DNA of 64,000 bases from Erythrobacter oryzae (GCF_030271515.1 NZ_JASCXI010000005.1:124001-188000); one strand, 5' to 3'. Shown: positions 8,879 to 18,502, numbered from the stretch's first letter. The notes: generated by a model from the sequence alone, not told the origin. Numbers and translations: made by a program.

Positions 8879-10081
8879 ATGGCCACCGCCCCTTCCGAAT
8901 CGCTCCCCGAGGCGTCCGCCGACGCCCCCGATTACTGCGATCTCGAGCCCTTCGCCCTCACCGCGGCGGGGCACGACTTCACCTTCTACCCCCACGGACA
9001 GGACCGGCTGAAGGCGCTCGTCGCGCTGATCGAGAGCGCGCGCGAGAGCCTCAGGGTGTTCTACTACCTGTTCGACAGCGACACCTCGGGCACCATGGTC
9101 CGCGATGCGCTGGTCGCGGCGGCGCGGCGCGGGGTCGCGGTCGATCTGATCGTGGACGATTTCGGCAATGATGCAGGCGCGGAGTTCTTCGATCCGCTGG
9201 TCGAGGCCGGCGGCACCTTCGCGGTGTTTTCGCCCAAATGGGGCAAGCGCTACCTCGTGCGCAACCACCAGAAGATGACCATTGCCGACGGCGCGCGGGT
9301 GATGACCGGCGGGGCCAATGTCTCCGACCACTACTTCGCCATCCCCGCCGACAACGGCTGGTGCGATCTCTCCGTGCAGATCGAGGGGCCGGTGGTGGAG
9401 CAGTTCACCCGCTGGTTCGGCCTGCTCAAGGCCTGGGTCGCCAATGCCGAGGCGGGCCGCACCAGCCAGCTTCGAGCCTTGCGCGACATCGTCAAGGATT
9501 GGCAGGGCGGGGACGGCCCCGTCCGCCTGCTGGTCGGCGGGCCGCTGGTGCGACAGGGGCACTGGGCCTGGGTGCTGCGCAAGGACCTCGTCACCGCCAC
9601 GCGGCTCGATACCGTCTCGGCCTATTTCAGCCCGCCGCGCAGCTTCCGCCGCCTGTTCGCCCGCATCGGCCGGCGCGGGGAAGCGCGCATGATCATGGCC
9701 GGCAAGTCCGACATCACCGCCGCGATCGACATGGCGCGGCTGCTCTACGGCAAGCTCCTGCGCGCGCGGGTCAAGCTGTTCGAATTCGCCATCTGCAAGC
9801 TCCACATGAAGCTGCTGGTGGTCGACGACATCGCCTATGTCGGCAGCGCCAATCTCGACAAGCGGAGCTTCCGCATCAATGTCGAGCTGATGGTGCGGAT
9901 CGAGGATGCGGCGGTTGCGGCCGAGATGCGCAGGCTGATCGACCACATGGCTGCAGCGAGCGAGCCGATCACCCCGGCCTGGTACGCCCGTCACAGCACC
10001 TTCTGGAACCGGATGCGCTGGCGGATCGCCTACTGGATGAGCCTTGCCGACTACCGCATCAGCAAGGCTGGCACGGTTTAG
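8879..10081 (+). CDS. Phospholipase D-type protein, probable cardiolipin synthase
   Basis: A 400-residue protein with two HKD motifs: HQKMTIAD (then GARVMTGGAN) near residues 130-147, and HMKLLVVD (then DIAYVGSANLDKRS) near residues 310-330. Both have the full His-x-Lys-x4-Asp set of phospholipase D enzymes, so the active site should be intact. It lacks the N-terminal membrane helices of ClsA and so resembles ClsB-like synthases that join phosphatidyl groups at the membrane. GAAGGGCGACC precedes the ATG at 8879. The gene is divergent from the Rrf2 gene. Another phosphatidyl transferase activity is possible. Confidence 0.88.
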   Translation: MATAPSESLPEASADAPDYCDLEPFALTAAGHDFTFYPHGQDRLKALVALIESARESLRVFYYLFDSDTSGTMVRDALVAAARRGVAVDLIVDDFGNDAGAEFFDPLVEAGGTFAVFSPKWGKRYLVRNHQKMTIADGARVMTGGANVSDHYFAIPADNGWCDLSVQIEGPVVEQFTRWFGLLKAWVANAEAGRTSQLRALRDIVKDWQGGDGPVRLLVGGPLVRQGHWAWVLRKDLVTATRLDTVSAYFSPPRSFRRLFARIGRRGEARMIMAGKSDITAAIDMARLLYGKLLRARVKLFEFAICKLHMKLLVVDDIAYVGSANLDKRSFRINVELMVRIEDAAVAAEMRRLIDHMAAASEPITPAWYARHSTFWNRMRWRIAYWMSLADYRISKAGTV

Positions 10082-10084
10082 CCT

Positions 10085-10103
10085 GTTAGCCGGGGCGGCT
10101 AAT
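10085..10103. promoter_or_regulatory. Palindrome TTAGC-N7-GCTAA upstream of the GGDEF gene
   Basis: The sequence TTAGCCGGGGCGGCTAA (10086-10102) is a perfect 7+3+7 inverted repeat, 47 bases before the ATG at 10149. The same half-sites with the same seven-base spacer occur at 42872-42888, upstream of the DUF11 surface cluster. A dimeric regulator could bind it; alternatively it could be part of the terminator of the preceding gene, though no T tract follows. Confidence 0.45.
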
Positions 10104-10148
10104 TATCGTTAACGCGGCTTTTACGGATCGTCCCCTAGGCATGGCCCC

Positions 10149-11300
10149 ATGCGGGGACTGCTCGACAACTTGCGCCAGCGGTTCATGCCGCCGATCCCGG
10201 AGGAGATCCGCGACCAGTTCACGCTACTGCGTGCCGGGCGGATGGAGACGCAGACCAACGTCATGTATGTCATGCTGCTCGCCACCACGCCGACCGCGGC
10301 GTGGGCGGGGGCGGCCAATCTCCACTGGGCGATCAAATACGGCATGCCCGCGCTGCTGGCGGTGCTGTGCGTGCTCGGCCTGATCGAGAACGCGGTCAAC
10401 CGCCGCCGCCATCTCAGCCTGCGCCGCGCGCAGCTGCTGGTGGGCAAGGCGGCGACCGTGTCGGGCTGGGTCGCGGTGATGTGCAGCAGCTGGGCGGTGC
10501 TCAACTGGTTCGCCTCGCCCCCCGAGGCCCACGCCGCCTTCGCGATGATCATCGCGATGGGCGCGCTGGCGACCGCCTACTGCCTCTCGGCGATCCGCTT
10601 TGCCGCGATCCTCAACCTCGTCATCGGGGTTGTGCCGATGTCGACGCTGATGCTGCTCTCGGGCCGCCCGCCGGAGATCGCGGCGGCGACCTCGCTGGTG
10701 CTGGCGACGCTGATCCTCGTGCGCTTCATCCTGCAGGGCCACGCGATGCTGGTCGACCTGCTGCAATTGCAGAACCAGACCCGTGACCTCGCGCACACCG
10801 ACCCGCTCACCGGCCTTGCCAACCGCCGCGCGCTCGACGAGCGGATCGAGGCGCTGCTGCGCAAGGGCGAGGGCGCGCCGCCGTTCAAGCTGGTGCTGCT
10901 CGATCTCGACGGGTTCAAGCCGGTGAACGACCGCCATGGCCACGCCGTCGGCGACCGCCTGCTGTGCGGCGTGGCCGAGCGCCTGTCCGAAGTGGTGGGC
11001 GAGGATGGCCTCGTGGTGCGTCAGGGCGGCGACGAGTTCGCGGTGCTGGTCCCGCCGCACTCGCGCCTGCAGGACGCCCCGCTCGCCGAGCGCCTGCTGA
11101 TCGCGCTGGTGCGCCCGCACCTGATCGAGGGCCTCTCCGTCAGCGTCGGCGCCAGCGTGGGCGTGGCGCAATGGCCCGCCGACGGCAGGGACGCCGAAGC
11201 CCTGTTCGACTTCGCCGACCGCGCGCTCTACCAGGCCAAGGCGGAGACGCGGGGGCAGCGGGTGGCGGCACCCGCAGAGCAGGCGGCCCTCAGCGCGTAG
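10149..11300 (+). CDS. Diguanylate cyclase (membrane GGDEF protein)
   Basis: A 383-residue protein. Residues about 35-205 contain roughly six membrane segments with no recognisable sensor. Residues about 215-375 form a GGDEF domain that begins at DPLTGLANRRALDERI and has an intact active site RQGGDEF. Such enzymes make the second messenger c-di-GMP from two GTP. The RxxD inhibitory site normally five residues before GGDEF is absent (GEDG is there instead), so product feedback may be weak. No EAL domain is present. Its upstream palindrome matches one before the surface-protein cluster at 32917-42755. Confidence 0.93.
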   Translation: MRGLLDNLRQRFMPPIPEEIRDQFTLLRAGRMETQTNVMYVMLLATTPTAAWAGAANLHWAIKYGMPALLAVLCVLGLIENAVNRRRHLSLRRAQLLVGKAATVSGWVAVMCSSWAVLNWFASPPEAHAAFAMIIAMGALATAYCLSAIRFAAILNLVIGVVPMSTLMLLSGRPPEIAAATSLVLATLILVRFILQGHAMLVDLLQLQNQTRDLAHTDPLTGLANRRALDERIEALLRKGEGAPPFKLVLLDLDGFKPVNDRHGHAVGDRLLCGVAERLSEVVGEDGLVVRQGGDEFAVLVPPHSRLQDAPLAERLLIALVRPHLIEGLSVSVGASVGVAQWPADGRDAEALFDFADRALYQAKAETRGQRVAAPAEQAALSA

Positions 11301-11357
11301 CGCCGCACAAGGCAGACACGGACGGCACACGCCGCATTCAAAGGCCAGGATATATCG

Positions 11358-13106
11358 ATGTCAGGTTCATGCCTGTTCCTCCAGCCGCTCGTCTCGCAGT
11401 CCGAGGATGTTGCGCAGTGCGGGCATCTCGGAGGGAACCCTCACCTGGCGGCCGGTCAGGCCTATCCCGCCCGCGACGGGAAGCCGTACCGGTTTCTGCT
11501 GCAGATCGATTGCGCGAAAATGCCGGCAGGCACCTGGAACGGGCTAATGCCCCGATCCGGCTGGATATCGGTGTTTGCCACAGCTGCTGGCCAGTTCGAC
11601 GTTCGGATAATCTACTCTGATGCCGCCGAGATCGAACATCACAGGCAAGACGCGTGGGATCCCAAGCACACCTCTCTGTCGTATCTCGATGAGCGATATC
11701 ACAGGTTCCTCGAGGCCCCTGTGGCGTGGCCGCTCATTGCCGTGGAAGCGGCAGACACATCCTGGTCGGGCAGGCACTCGAGAACGGGTGAGAGCTCTTT
11801 TCGTCGGTTCCATGAAGCGGGTTGGCCGATCGATTGGGACACCCACTTCCTCCTGATAGACGAAGCGATCCGCAGTCTCGAAGACAGAGCGCAAGGTTTT
11901 GCGGACGCGGCAAGGCAGCGGGCGGCGAAGCTGAGCCTGCCAGCGCCGCGCCTGACTGAGTTGCTGTCGGAACTCAGGACATTGGCCTCAGGTCTCGTGG
12001 GCCATTGGACAGAACTTTCGCTACGCAAGCCGTTTTCTCCGGCCACGTGGCGCTCCCGGAAGGATGATCTTGTTCGCCTACAGGTGCTGCAAACCGAAGC
12101 CGGGCTGGAGCAGAACAACAATGATCTGAAAGGCTTTGTCAATTTGGCCCGGATCGAAAAGGCGAACAATCTCGGCACTGTCCGGTCCTTGCGGTTCCGG
12201 TCCCCGTTCTTTGCGCCCACGGATCACGCGGGCCGTTCGCATGCGCAGATCTTGAGCAAGGCTGAAAAGCTTGTGGCCGAACTGGACAATGATCCGGATG
12301 TGCCCAAGCAGGATCCCAGAAGTCTCTCACCGGATCGCGTTGCCTTTGCGGACTACCGCTCCAGATACCCTGCCGAGTGGCTGAGATACAAAGAGAAGAT
12401 CCTCGAGATCAGGGCCGATTTCATCGGCTTCTGGCTGGACAATCAGGAGACCGTGAACGAGCTGATGGGCGAATGGGGACGTCTCCCCTTGCCTGCCAAC
12501 TGGGTCGAGGCGATTGACGAAGCGTCGCAGATTGCCGCGTGGGCAGAAAAAGAACTGGCCAAAATCACTGCAGGTGCCAGCGCCGCCGACATAGCCTTCA
12601 TCGAGGAACGCAACGAAATTGCGCGCCAGTCCTCGGAGGCAGCGTTGAAACTCCGCAGCGCGATGAGCGATGCAAAGCTGCAGGATCGCGGCGCCACATA
12701 TTCGGCATCGGACCATCATCATCTGTTCAGACAGATTGATGAGTGCATCGGGTCTGCGCTCCTCCGGGATTCCTGGAACGTCACTTACGAGACGGTCAGG
12801 TCGGAGATCGCCAAACGGCTCTATCGCCACGATCCCCGACAGCTATCGGCCCCGGTGCGGGCTCATATGGAACGCCGGTGGGAACACGAAGCCCACCGGG
12901 CCCTGATCCAGGTGGGCGGCGAGCCCGCAGGGGAATGCGACACCCTGACGATGGCGACCGAGCCGATGATCATGATGTTCCAGATCCCGAGCAACGACCT
13001 GACGCACTTTGCCCACGGGGACACGGGCGGTCTGGTCATCCTCATTTCGGAAGCGGACCTTCGGGACCGCCGATTTGATCGGGCGACCTTCGATTTCGGA
13101 TACTAG
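11358..13106 (+). CDS. DUF1963/YwqG-like protein with long insertion
   Basis: A 582-residue cytoplasmic protein. Residues about 10-150 contain RFLLQIDCAKMPAG and RSGWISVFA, and the last 60 residues contain MIMMFQIPSNDLTHFAHGDT and end in DRATFDFGY. Both resemble the two halves of the YwqG/DUF1963 fold. Between them lie some 350 mostly helical, charged residues without a recognised family. The DNA is visibly less GC-rich than its neighbours, with more A- and T-ending codons, which suggests acquisition by transfer. It stands alone between the GGDEF gene and the convergent dnaB. Function is unknown; the family is sometimes found near toxin or immunity genes. Confidence 0.7.
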   Translation: MSGSCLFLQPLVSQSEDVAQCGHLGGNPHLAAGQAYPARDGKPYRFLLQIDCAKMPAGTWNGLMPRSGWISVFATAAGQFDVRIIYSDAAEIEHHRQDAWDPKHTSLSYLDERYHRFLEAPVAWPLIAVEAADTSWSGRHSRTGESSFRRFHEAGWPIDWDTHFLLIDEAIRSLEDRAQGFADAARQRAAKLSLPAPRLTELLSELRTLASGLVGHWTELSLRKPFSPATWRSRKDDLVRLQVLQTEAGLEQNNNDLKGFVNLARIEKANNLGTVRSLRFRSPFFAPTDHAGRSHAQILSKAEKLVAELDNDPDVPKQDPRSLSPDRVAFADYRSRYPAEWLRYKEKILEIRADFIGFWLDNQETVNELMGEWGRLPLPANWVEAIDEASQIAAWAEKELAKITAGASAADIAFIEERNEIARQSSEAALKLRSAMSDAKLQDRGATYSASDHHHLFRQIDECIGSALLRDSWNVTYETVRSEIAKRLYRHDPRQLSAPVRAHMERRWEHEAHRALIQVGGEPAGECDTLTMATEPMIMMFQIPSNDLTHFAHGDTGGLVILISEADLRDRRFDRATFDFGY

Positions 13107-13154
13107 GCCGCTATGGTGTGCGCTGACCGAGTAGCACCCTGAACGCCGCCCCCG

Positions 13155-14675
13155 CTATTCGTACCCGTAGTCCGAATAGTCCTTGAAGTTGGGCGAGGTG
13201 AACTTGGTGATGTCGCTCTGGAAGTGGAGCGGGACGTTGCCGGTCGAGCCGTGGCGCTGCTTCGCCACGATCAGCGTCGCGCGGCCCACGAGGCCTTCGA
13301 ACTTCTCCTCCCACTGGCGATACTTCTCCTGCACGTCGGGCGGGCTGCTCGCGTCGGGCGTGTCGGGCTTGACCAAGAGGTGGTAATAATCGCCGCGGAA
13401 GATGAACCACACCATGTCCGCATCCTGCTCGATCGAGCCGGATTCCCTGAGGTCGGAGAGCTGCGGCCGCTTGTCCTCGCGGCTTTCGACCGCGCGGCTG
13501 AGCTGCGACAAGGCGATCACCGGGACCTGCAATTCCTTCGCCAGTGTCTTGAGGCCGCGGCTGATCTCGGAGATTTCGTTGACGCGGTTGTCGTTGGCGC
13601 GGCCCGAGCCCTGCAGCAGCTGGAGGTAGTCGACGATGATGAGGCCGATGTCGTGCCGCCGCTTCATCCGCCGCGCGCGGGTGCGCAGGGCGGCGATGGT
13701 GAGGGCTGGCGTGTCGTCGATATAGAGCGGCAGTTCGGCAAGGCGCTGGCTGGCGTAGGAGAGCTTCTGGAAATCCTCGCGGCTGAGTTTACCGCTGCGC
13801 AGCGCCTCGGAAGAAATCTCCGCCTGCTCGGCGAGGATGCGGGTCGCGAGCTGGTCGCTGCTCATTTCCAGGCTGAAGAAGGCGACCGGCGCGCCGTAGT
13901 TGAACTCGCCGCCCTCGCGCTGCCAGTTGAGGTGCGCCTCGGCGCAGTTGAAGGCGATGTTGGTGGCGAGCGAGGTCTTGCCCATGCCCGGGCGCCCGGC
14001 GAGGATCACGAGGTCGGAATTGTGCAGGCCCGAGGTCTTCTGGTCGATCGTCGCAAGGCCGGTGGTCTTGCCCGACAGGCCCCCGCCGGAGTTCATCGCG
14101 GCCTCGGCCATCTTGATCGCGGTCATGGCGGCTTCGCGGAAGGTCGCCGCCTCGCGCCCCGTGCTTGCGCCCTCGGCGACCTTGAACAGTTCCGCCTCGG
14201 CCTGCGCGATGCGGTCCATCGGCGAGGTGTCTTCCGAGGTGTCGAGCGCGCCTTCCACCAGCCCCCGCCCGACGCTCACCAGCTCGCGCAGCAGGGCAAG
14301 GTCGTAGATCTGCTGGGCGAGCTCGCGCGGCACCAGCAGGCCTGCGCCGCTGGCGGTGAGCTGGGCGAGATAGGACGTGCCGCCCAGTTCGCGCAGAGCC
14401 TCGTCCGCCTCGAAGAACGGCCGCAGCGTGACCGGCGAGGCGGTGGCGTTGCGCTCGATCAGCGCCAGCACGCGCTCGTAGATGCGGGCGTGGAGCGGCT
14501 CGAAGAAATGGTCGGGCCGGATCGGGACGGGCAGTTCCTCGATCACCCGGTTGTCGATCAGCACCGCGCCGAGAAAGGCGGCCTCCGCGTCGAGATTGGC
14601 GGGCAGCTTCTTCACCGGAAGCTCTCCGGCGGGGTCTTGCGGTTTGATCGGGGTGACTTTTTCGGGTTCGGCCAT
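13155..14675 (-). CDS. dnaB: Replicative DNA helicase DnaB
   Basis: A 506-residue hexameric helicase that unwinds DNA ahead of the replisome. The N-terminal domain begins around LPANLDAEAAFLGAVLIDNR. The RecA-like domain carries Walker A GRPGMGKTS (near residue 225), the Walker B/H3 segment IGLIIVDYLQLLQGSG and the DnaB loop LSRAVESREDKRPQLSDLRE. The ATG at 14675 is chosen; an in-frame TTG at 14717 would add 14 residues and cannot be excluded, since neither has a strong ribosome site. No intein is present. The UPF0262 gene is divergent. Confidence 0.96.
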   Translation of the reverse strand: MAEPEKVTPIKPQDPAGELPVKKLPANLDAEAAFLGAVLIDNRVIEELPVPIRPDHFFEPLHARIYERVLALIERNATASPVTLRPFFEADEALRELGGTSYLAQLTASGAGLLVPRELAQQIYDLALLRELVSVGRGLVEGALDTSEDTSPMDRIAQAEAELFKVAEGASTGREAATFREAAMTAIKMAEAAMNSGGGLSGKTTGLATIDQKTSGLHNSDLVILAGRPGMGKTSLATNIAFNCAEAHLNWQREGGEFNYGAPVAFFSLEMSSDQLATRILAEQAEISSEALRSGKLSREDFQKLSYASQRLAELPLYIDDTPALTIAALRTRARRMKRRHDIGLIIVDYLQLLQGSGRANDNRVNEISEISRGLKTLAKELQVPVIALSQLSRAVESREDKRPQLSDLRESGSIEQDADMVWFIFRGDYYHLLVKPDTPDASSPPDVQEKYRQWEEKFEGLVGRATLIVAKQRHGSTGNVPLHFQSDITKFTSPNFKDYSDYGYE

Positions 14676-14812
14676 GCGGGGCGTGATGGGCGTGTGCGGC
14701 CCCTCGGGCAAGGCCAATATGTGTCAACCGGGGTGTCAAGGCTTGTGGATAGTGGGGAGAGATTGTCGAAGTGCTTGAAGTGCGGGCCCTCCATCTGCGA
14801 GAGGGGCATGCG

Positions 14813-15346
14813 ATGGCCGACACGCCGCCCGATTCCCTGCCTGTCTCGCCCGCGCCCGGTGCTGCGGGGGCGCAGCGCATTGCCCAGGTGACGCTCGACG
14901 AGGCGACGATCCTGTGGCGCAACGCCGATGTCGAGCAGGAGCGGCGGGTCGCGATCTACGACCTGATCGAGGAGAACACCTTCAAGCCGGTGCGCAGCGC
15001 CGAGCGCGGGGCGAGCGGGCCCTATCACCTGCACCTCTCGGTCACCGACGGGCGGCTGGCGATGGACATCAAGGACACCAGCGACCAGCTGATGGAAACC
15101 CTGATGATCGGCATGGCCCGCTTCCGCCGCCCGATCCGCGAGTATTTCGCGATCTGCGACTCCTATTACCAGGCGATCCGCAAGGCGACCCCGGCCGAGA
15201 TCGAGACCATCGACATGGCCCGCCGCGGCATCCACAACAACGCCGCCGAACTGCTGCTCGAGCGGCTCGAGGGCAAGGTCGAGACCGACTTCGCCACCGC
15301 CCGCCGCCTGTTCACGCTGATCTGCGTGCTGCACATCAAGGGCTGA
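14813..15346 (+). CDS. UPF0262 family protein
   Basis: A 177-residue soluble protein. The segment YDLIEENTFKPV and the later EYFAICDSYYQAI and ETIDMARRGIHNNAAELL match the UPF0262 family of alphaproteobacteria, whose function is unknown. GAGAGGGG lies eight bases before the ATG at 14813. It is followed after only five bases by the GH25-like gene, so the two are likely one transcript, with cdd after them. The family's restriction to alphaproteobacteria helps place the organism. Confidence 0.9.
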   Translation: MADTPPDSLPVSPAPGAAGAQRIAQVTLDEATILWRNADVEQERRVAIYDLIEENTFKPVRSAERGASGPYHLHLSVTDGRLAMDIKDTSDQLMETLMIGMARFRRPIREYFAICDSYYQAIRKATPAEIETIDMARRGIHNNAAELLLERLEGKVETDFATARRLFTLICVLHIKG

Positions 15347-15351
15347 GGGCG

Positions 15352-16065
15352 ATGGCGAGGGGCTCCAAGCGCCGCGCGCCGCGGCGCTGGCTGCTGCGGC
15401 TGGCGGCGCTCGTCGTCCTATTCGGCCTCGCCTTTGCCGCGTGGCTGTGGTGGGACATGCGCAGCTGGCGGCCCGATCCCGAACTCTACCCCGAGCAGGG
15501 CGCGCTCGTTCCCGCCGGCACTGCGCCAGTGCGGTTCGAGACGCTGAAGGCGATCGGCGCGCGCTTCGTCTACTTGCCCCTTGCGGCGGGGGCGGGGGCA
15601 GACGCGCCCGGCGGCTTTGCCGACCGCTTCGCGCAGGCCCGCAAGGCAGGCCTGAAGGTCGGCGTCGTCCTCCCCTTCGACCCCTGCCTCGGGGCCGACG
15701 CGCAGAGCGGGGTCTTCGCCCAGATGGTCCCGCGCGATGCGAGCCTGCTGCCTCCCGCGATCGCGCTCGGCACACTCGCCGACGCCTGCGACCCCAAGGT
15801 CAGCGACGCGGCGACCGAGAGCGAGCTAATGACGCTCATCAACCAGGTCGAGCTGCACGCGGGCAAGCCCGTCATCCTCAAGCTCTCCCCCGCCTTCGAG
15901 GCCCGCCACCGCACCGCCACCGCGCTCGCCCGCGACCTGTGGCTGGCGCGTGACCGGGCGCGGCCGGATTACGCCGGGCGGCCATGGCTGCTATGGAGCG
16001 CCAACAGCGCGCGCGTGACCGAGGCGAGCGAGGAGCCGGTCGAATGGGTGGTGGTGCAGAAGTGA
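15352..16065 (+). CDS. Glycoside hydrolase family 25-like protein, membrane anchored
   Basis: A 237-residue protein with an Arg/Lys-rich start and one N-terminal membrane segment (residues about 14-35). The following domain has the look of a GH25 (lysozyme-like) TIM barrel: FETLKAIGARFVYLPLAAG, RFAQARKAGLKVGVVLPFDP and GKPVILKLSPAFEARH. GH25 enzymes cleave peptidoglycan, but the usual DxE catalytic motif is not clear here, so it may be a diverged or inactive member. It starts five bases after UPF0262 and overlaps the cdd start. Confidence 0.65.
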   Translation: MARGSKRRAPRRWLLRLAALVVLFGLAFAAWLWWDMRSWRPDPELYPEQGALVPAGTAPVRFETLKAIGARFVYLPLAAGAGADAPGGFADRFAQARKAGLKVGVVLPFDPCLGADAQSGVFAQMVPRDASLLPPAIALGTLADACDPKVSDAATESELMTLINQVELHAGKPVILKLSPAFEARHRTATALARDLWLARDRARPDYAGRPWLLWSANSARVTEASEEPVEWVVVQK

Positions 16066-16487
16066 CCTTGGACAGCACGCAGGAGCAGGCCCTCATCGAC
16101 GCGGCCTTCGCCGCCGCGCGCGGGGCCTATGCGCCCTATTCCGACTACCCCGTCGGCGCAGCCCTTTTGTTCGATGACGGCGCGGTCGTCACCGGCTGCA
16201 ATGTCGAGAACGCGAGCTACGGGTTGTCGCTCTGCGCCGAGACCGTCGCGGTCGCCAAGGCCTTCGAGGCGGGGCGGCGCGGGGGCCTTGCGGCGGTCGC
16301 GGTGGTGGGCCTCAAGGCCGACAAGGAGCCCATCACGCCCTGCGGCCGCTGCCGCCAGGTCTTGAACGAGGTCGCAGCCCTCGGCGACACCGACCCGCTG
16401 GTGCTGTGCGTCAGCGCCGAGAGCGTGCGCCGCGTGACGCTCTCCGCGCTGCTGCCCCACGCCTTTGGCCCTGCGCACCTCGGCTGA
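16062..16487 (+). CDS. cdd: Cytidine deaminase
   Basis: A 141-residue enzyme that converts cytidine or deoxycytidine to uridine or deoxyuridine in pyrimidine salvage. The zinc motifs are complete: CAETVAV (Cys-Ala-Glu, with Glu as proton shuttle) and PCGRCRQ (second and third Cys ligands). AYAPYSDYPVGAALLFDDG is the conserved N-terminal segment. The GTG at 16062 overlaps the previous stop (GTGA); an ATG at 16044 would add six residues and is also possible. The short form is typical of the homotetrameric class. Confidence 0.93.
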   Translation: MTLDSTQEQALIDAAFAAARGAYAPYSDYPVGAALLFDDGAVVTGCNVENASYGLSLCAETVAVAKAFEAGRRGGLAAVAVVGLKADKEPITPCGRCRQVLNEVAALGDTDPLVLCVSAESVRRVTLSALLPHAFGPAHLG

Positions 16488-16523
16488 GCGCCCCGCCACG
16501 CCCCTGCCTGCGGGGCGCGTGTT

Positions 16524-16555
16524 GGAGACACATGAGACACTGTCCAGAGGCAGAA
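16524..16555 (+). repeat. 32-base dispersed repeat, copy 1
   Basis: A 32-base stretch that starts GGAGACAC and ends with GAGACACTGTCCAGAGGCAG plus AA. It matches 30 of 32 bases of the reverse complement of 43648-43679. It holds two GAGACAC units nine bases apart and the small palindrome GACACTGTC. It lies in the 219-base gap between cdd and the convergent carboxypeptidase gene. In this copy GGCAGA-N5-TCTGCC can form a weak hairpin, which the other copy lacks. No known family is recognised. Confidence 0.75.
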
Positions 16556-16706
16556 TCTCTCTGCCTTCTGCCGGGGCTTCGCAGGGGTCTGAAACGGGCG
16601 CAGCGCGAGGTTCATGTCCCCATGCTGGCACGGCGCAGGCGAGTAGGAAAGCGGGGGGCAAGGGGCGGCGGAGCGACCGCCGCCGTTCCTACATCCGCGC
16701 CGCGAA

Positions 16707-17846
16707 TCAGGCGTCCCGCCCCTCCAGCCACTCCACCAGCGCGGCGAGGCACTCGCGCCCGAGCAGCTTGCAGCGCTCGGGGCTCCAACCCTGTTCGGGC
16801 TCGGGGAAATCCGCGAGGTCCTTGTAGGGCATCTCCAGCGTCATCGACACCGCGCCGAAGCGTTCGGCGAGCTGGTTGGTGCTCATGGTGAGGTTCGCGC
16901 GCCCCGCAGGGGCCTTTGGGTAGCCGAGCTTCGTCTGGAAATCGGGCGTGCGGCGGTCGAGGATGCGCTGGTAGCGGTAGAAGCCTTCGCCCTGTTCCTC
17001 CTTCCACGAGGGGATGCCCTCGAACCCGGCGAGGAACACCGCCGGGATCGCCTCATCGGCATGGACGTCCATCGCGAAATCGACGCCGGTCTGGTCCATC
17101 CGGTTACGGATCGCGAGCACTTCGGGCGAGCGTTCGGGGGTGGGATCGGCCCATTCGCGGTTGAGGTTGGTGCCAACCGCATTGGTTCGAAGATGCCCAC
17201 GCCGCGAACCATCGGGGTTGCAATTGGGCACGATGTGCAAGCGGCACTGCTTGCGCAGCGCCCGCGCCACCGGATCGGCGGGATCGGTCAGGCACTCGAG
17301 CGCGCCTTCCATCCACCATTCCGCCTGCGTCTCGCCCGGGTGCTGGCGGGCGTAGAGCCAGACCTGCGTGCTGCCTTCGCCCATCTCCAGACAGTCGATC
17401 GGCTGGCCGTCCAGAGTGGTGCCGAGCCGGACGTAATCGACGCCTTCGGACGAAGCCGCCTCGGCGATCAGATCGTGGTGCCGCTCCATCGAATAGGGCG
17501 CGAAATAGGCACACCAGAACACCCCGCCCGCAGGGAGGTAGCGGATGGTCAGCGTGCCCCCATCCTCGTCCTTGTCGTAGGTCGAGGTCGCGCGCGCCCA
17601 GTAGTCGCGGTCTTCGGAGACGCAGGCGTTGTAGTCGGGCCAGCCGCCCGGATAGGCGCTCGCCGCAAGGCCGGTGAGCTTCAGCACAACCTCTTCGCCC
17701 GCGGGCGCGGCCACGCGGAAGTGGAACCACTGGAAGAACTCGGATTCATTGTCGCGCCGGATCGCGAGGCGGGCGGTGTTCCCGCTGATGCCGAGCACGT
17801 CGATATTGCCGCTGTCGAACCCGGCATCGATGAAAAGAGAGGTCAT
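16707..17846 (-). CDS. M14-family metallocarboxypeptidase (Nna1/CCP-like)
   Basis: A 379-residue zinc peptidase without a signal peptide. An N-terminal beta-sandwich (residues about 1-120) precedes the M14 domain, as in cytosolic carboxypeptidases. Zinc ligands are seen in [17 protein letters not shown] (His and Glu) and AMDVHADE (His); the catalytic Glu is in [20 protein letters not shown] and [20 protein letters not shown] are family-typical. Bacterial members trim C-terminal residues from peptides or proteins; natural substrates are mostly unknown. Its ATG overlaps the stop of the upstream lipoprotein gene (ATGA at 17843-17846), so both are probably one operon. Confidence 0.9.
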   Translation of the reverse strand: MTSLFIDAGFDSGNIDVLGISGNTARLAIRRDNESEFFQWFHFRVAAPAGEEVVLKLTGLAASAYPGGWPDYNACVSEDRDYWARATSTYDKDEDGGTLTIRYLPAGGVFWCAYFAPYSMERHHDLIAEAASSEGVDYVRLGTTLDGQPIDCLEMGEGSTQVWLYARQHPGETQAEWWMEGALECLTDPADPVARALRKQCRLHIVPNCNPDGSRRGHLRTNAVGTNLNREWADPTPERSPEVLAIRNRMDQTGVDFAMDVHADEAIPAVFLAGFEGIPSWKEEQGEGFYRYQRILDRRTPDFQTKLGYPKAPAGRANLTMSTNQLAERFGAVSMTLEMPYKDLADFPEPEQGWSPERCKLLGRECLAALVEWLEGRDA

Positions 17847-18502
17847 TTGGTTCCTTGAAGCTTCTTGACGCTGATCGTCACGGTCTCGCCATTGCCACCG
17901 GGGAAGTCCCGGAACAACCCGGCCGCGAGCGTGCGGGCGGCGGTTGTCACCTGCGCATAGGGGGACTTCACCCCGGTGGTGATCTGCGCGCGGCCTTCCC
18001 ACAGGGTCTCGCCCCCGGTGCGCGAGATGCGCAGTTCGAGCGCGGTGTCGGCCGCCGGCCCCTCGCGCCCGCCGCCCAGGTTGATCCCGACCCCGAGCCC
18101 GACGCCCGTGCCGAAATTGCCGCCGCCGCCACCGATCGCGCCGCCCACGCCGACGTTCACCGGGCCCTGCCGCTGCATGGGCGCGGCAAGGACGGGTTTG
18201 CGGGTGGAGCGGATCGCGGCGGTCTGGTCGGCGGGCTCGCCCTCGGCAACGACGGTGTAGCCCGCCTTCGTCAGCTCGGCCCGCACCGCATCGGCAAAGG
18301 CATTGCGCGCGGTCTGGTTGGCGATTTCCTCGGCGAAAGTGATCGCGATCGTGCCGCGCCCGAGCTCGCTGGCCGAGGGGGCGACGAAGCGGGTGACCTC
18401 GACCGGGCCGGTATAGGGCGTGGTCGCGCAGCCCGACAGGGCGAGCGTGGCGGCGGCGAGGGCAACGGGAAGGGGCGGGGCAAGCAGGCGGAAGGGCAAC
18501 AT
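17843..18502 (-). CDS. Outer-membrane lipoprotein, DUF4136-like
   Basis: A 219-residue exported lipoprotein. The N-terminal signal ends in the lipobox LALSGC (Cys about residue 24), so it should be lipid-anchored in the periplasm. Residues about 35-200 resemble DUF4136 ([20 protein letters not shown] and a late [18 protein letters not shown]), interrupted by a Gly-rich stretch near residues 110-140 ([20 protein letters not shown]). Function unknown. The ATG at 18502 directly precedes the signal sequence; an upstream ATG at 18553 would add an unlikely basic leader. It is coupled to the downstream carboxypeptidase. Confidence 0.78.
   Translation of the reverse strand: MLPFRLLAPPLPVALAAATLALSGCATTPYTGPVEVTRFVAPSASELGRGTIAITFAEEIANQTARNAFADAVRAELTKAGYTVVAEGEPADQTAAIRSTRKPVLAAPMQRQGPVNVGVGGAIGGGGGNFGTGVGLGVGINLGGGREGPAADTALELRISRTGGETLWEGRAQITTGVKSPYAQVTTAARTLAAGLFRDFPGGNGETVTISVKKLQGTK

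Noticed and set aside
14690..14735. TTGACA repeats before dnaB as a promoter
   Set aside because: No suitable -10 element follows at 16-18 bases.
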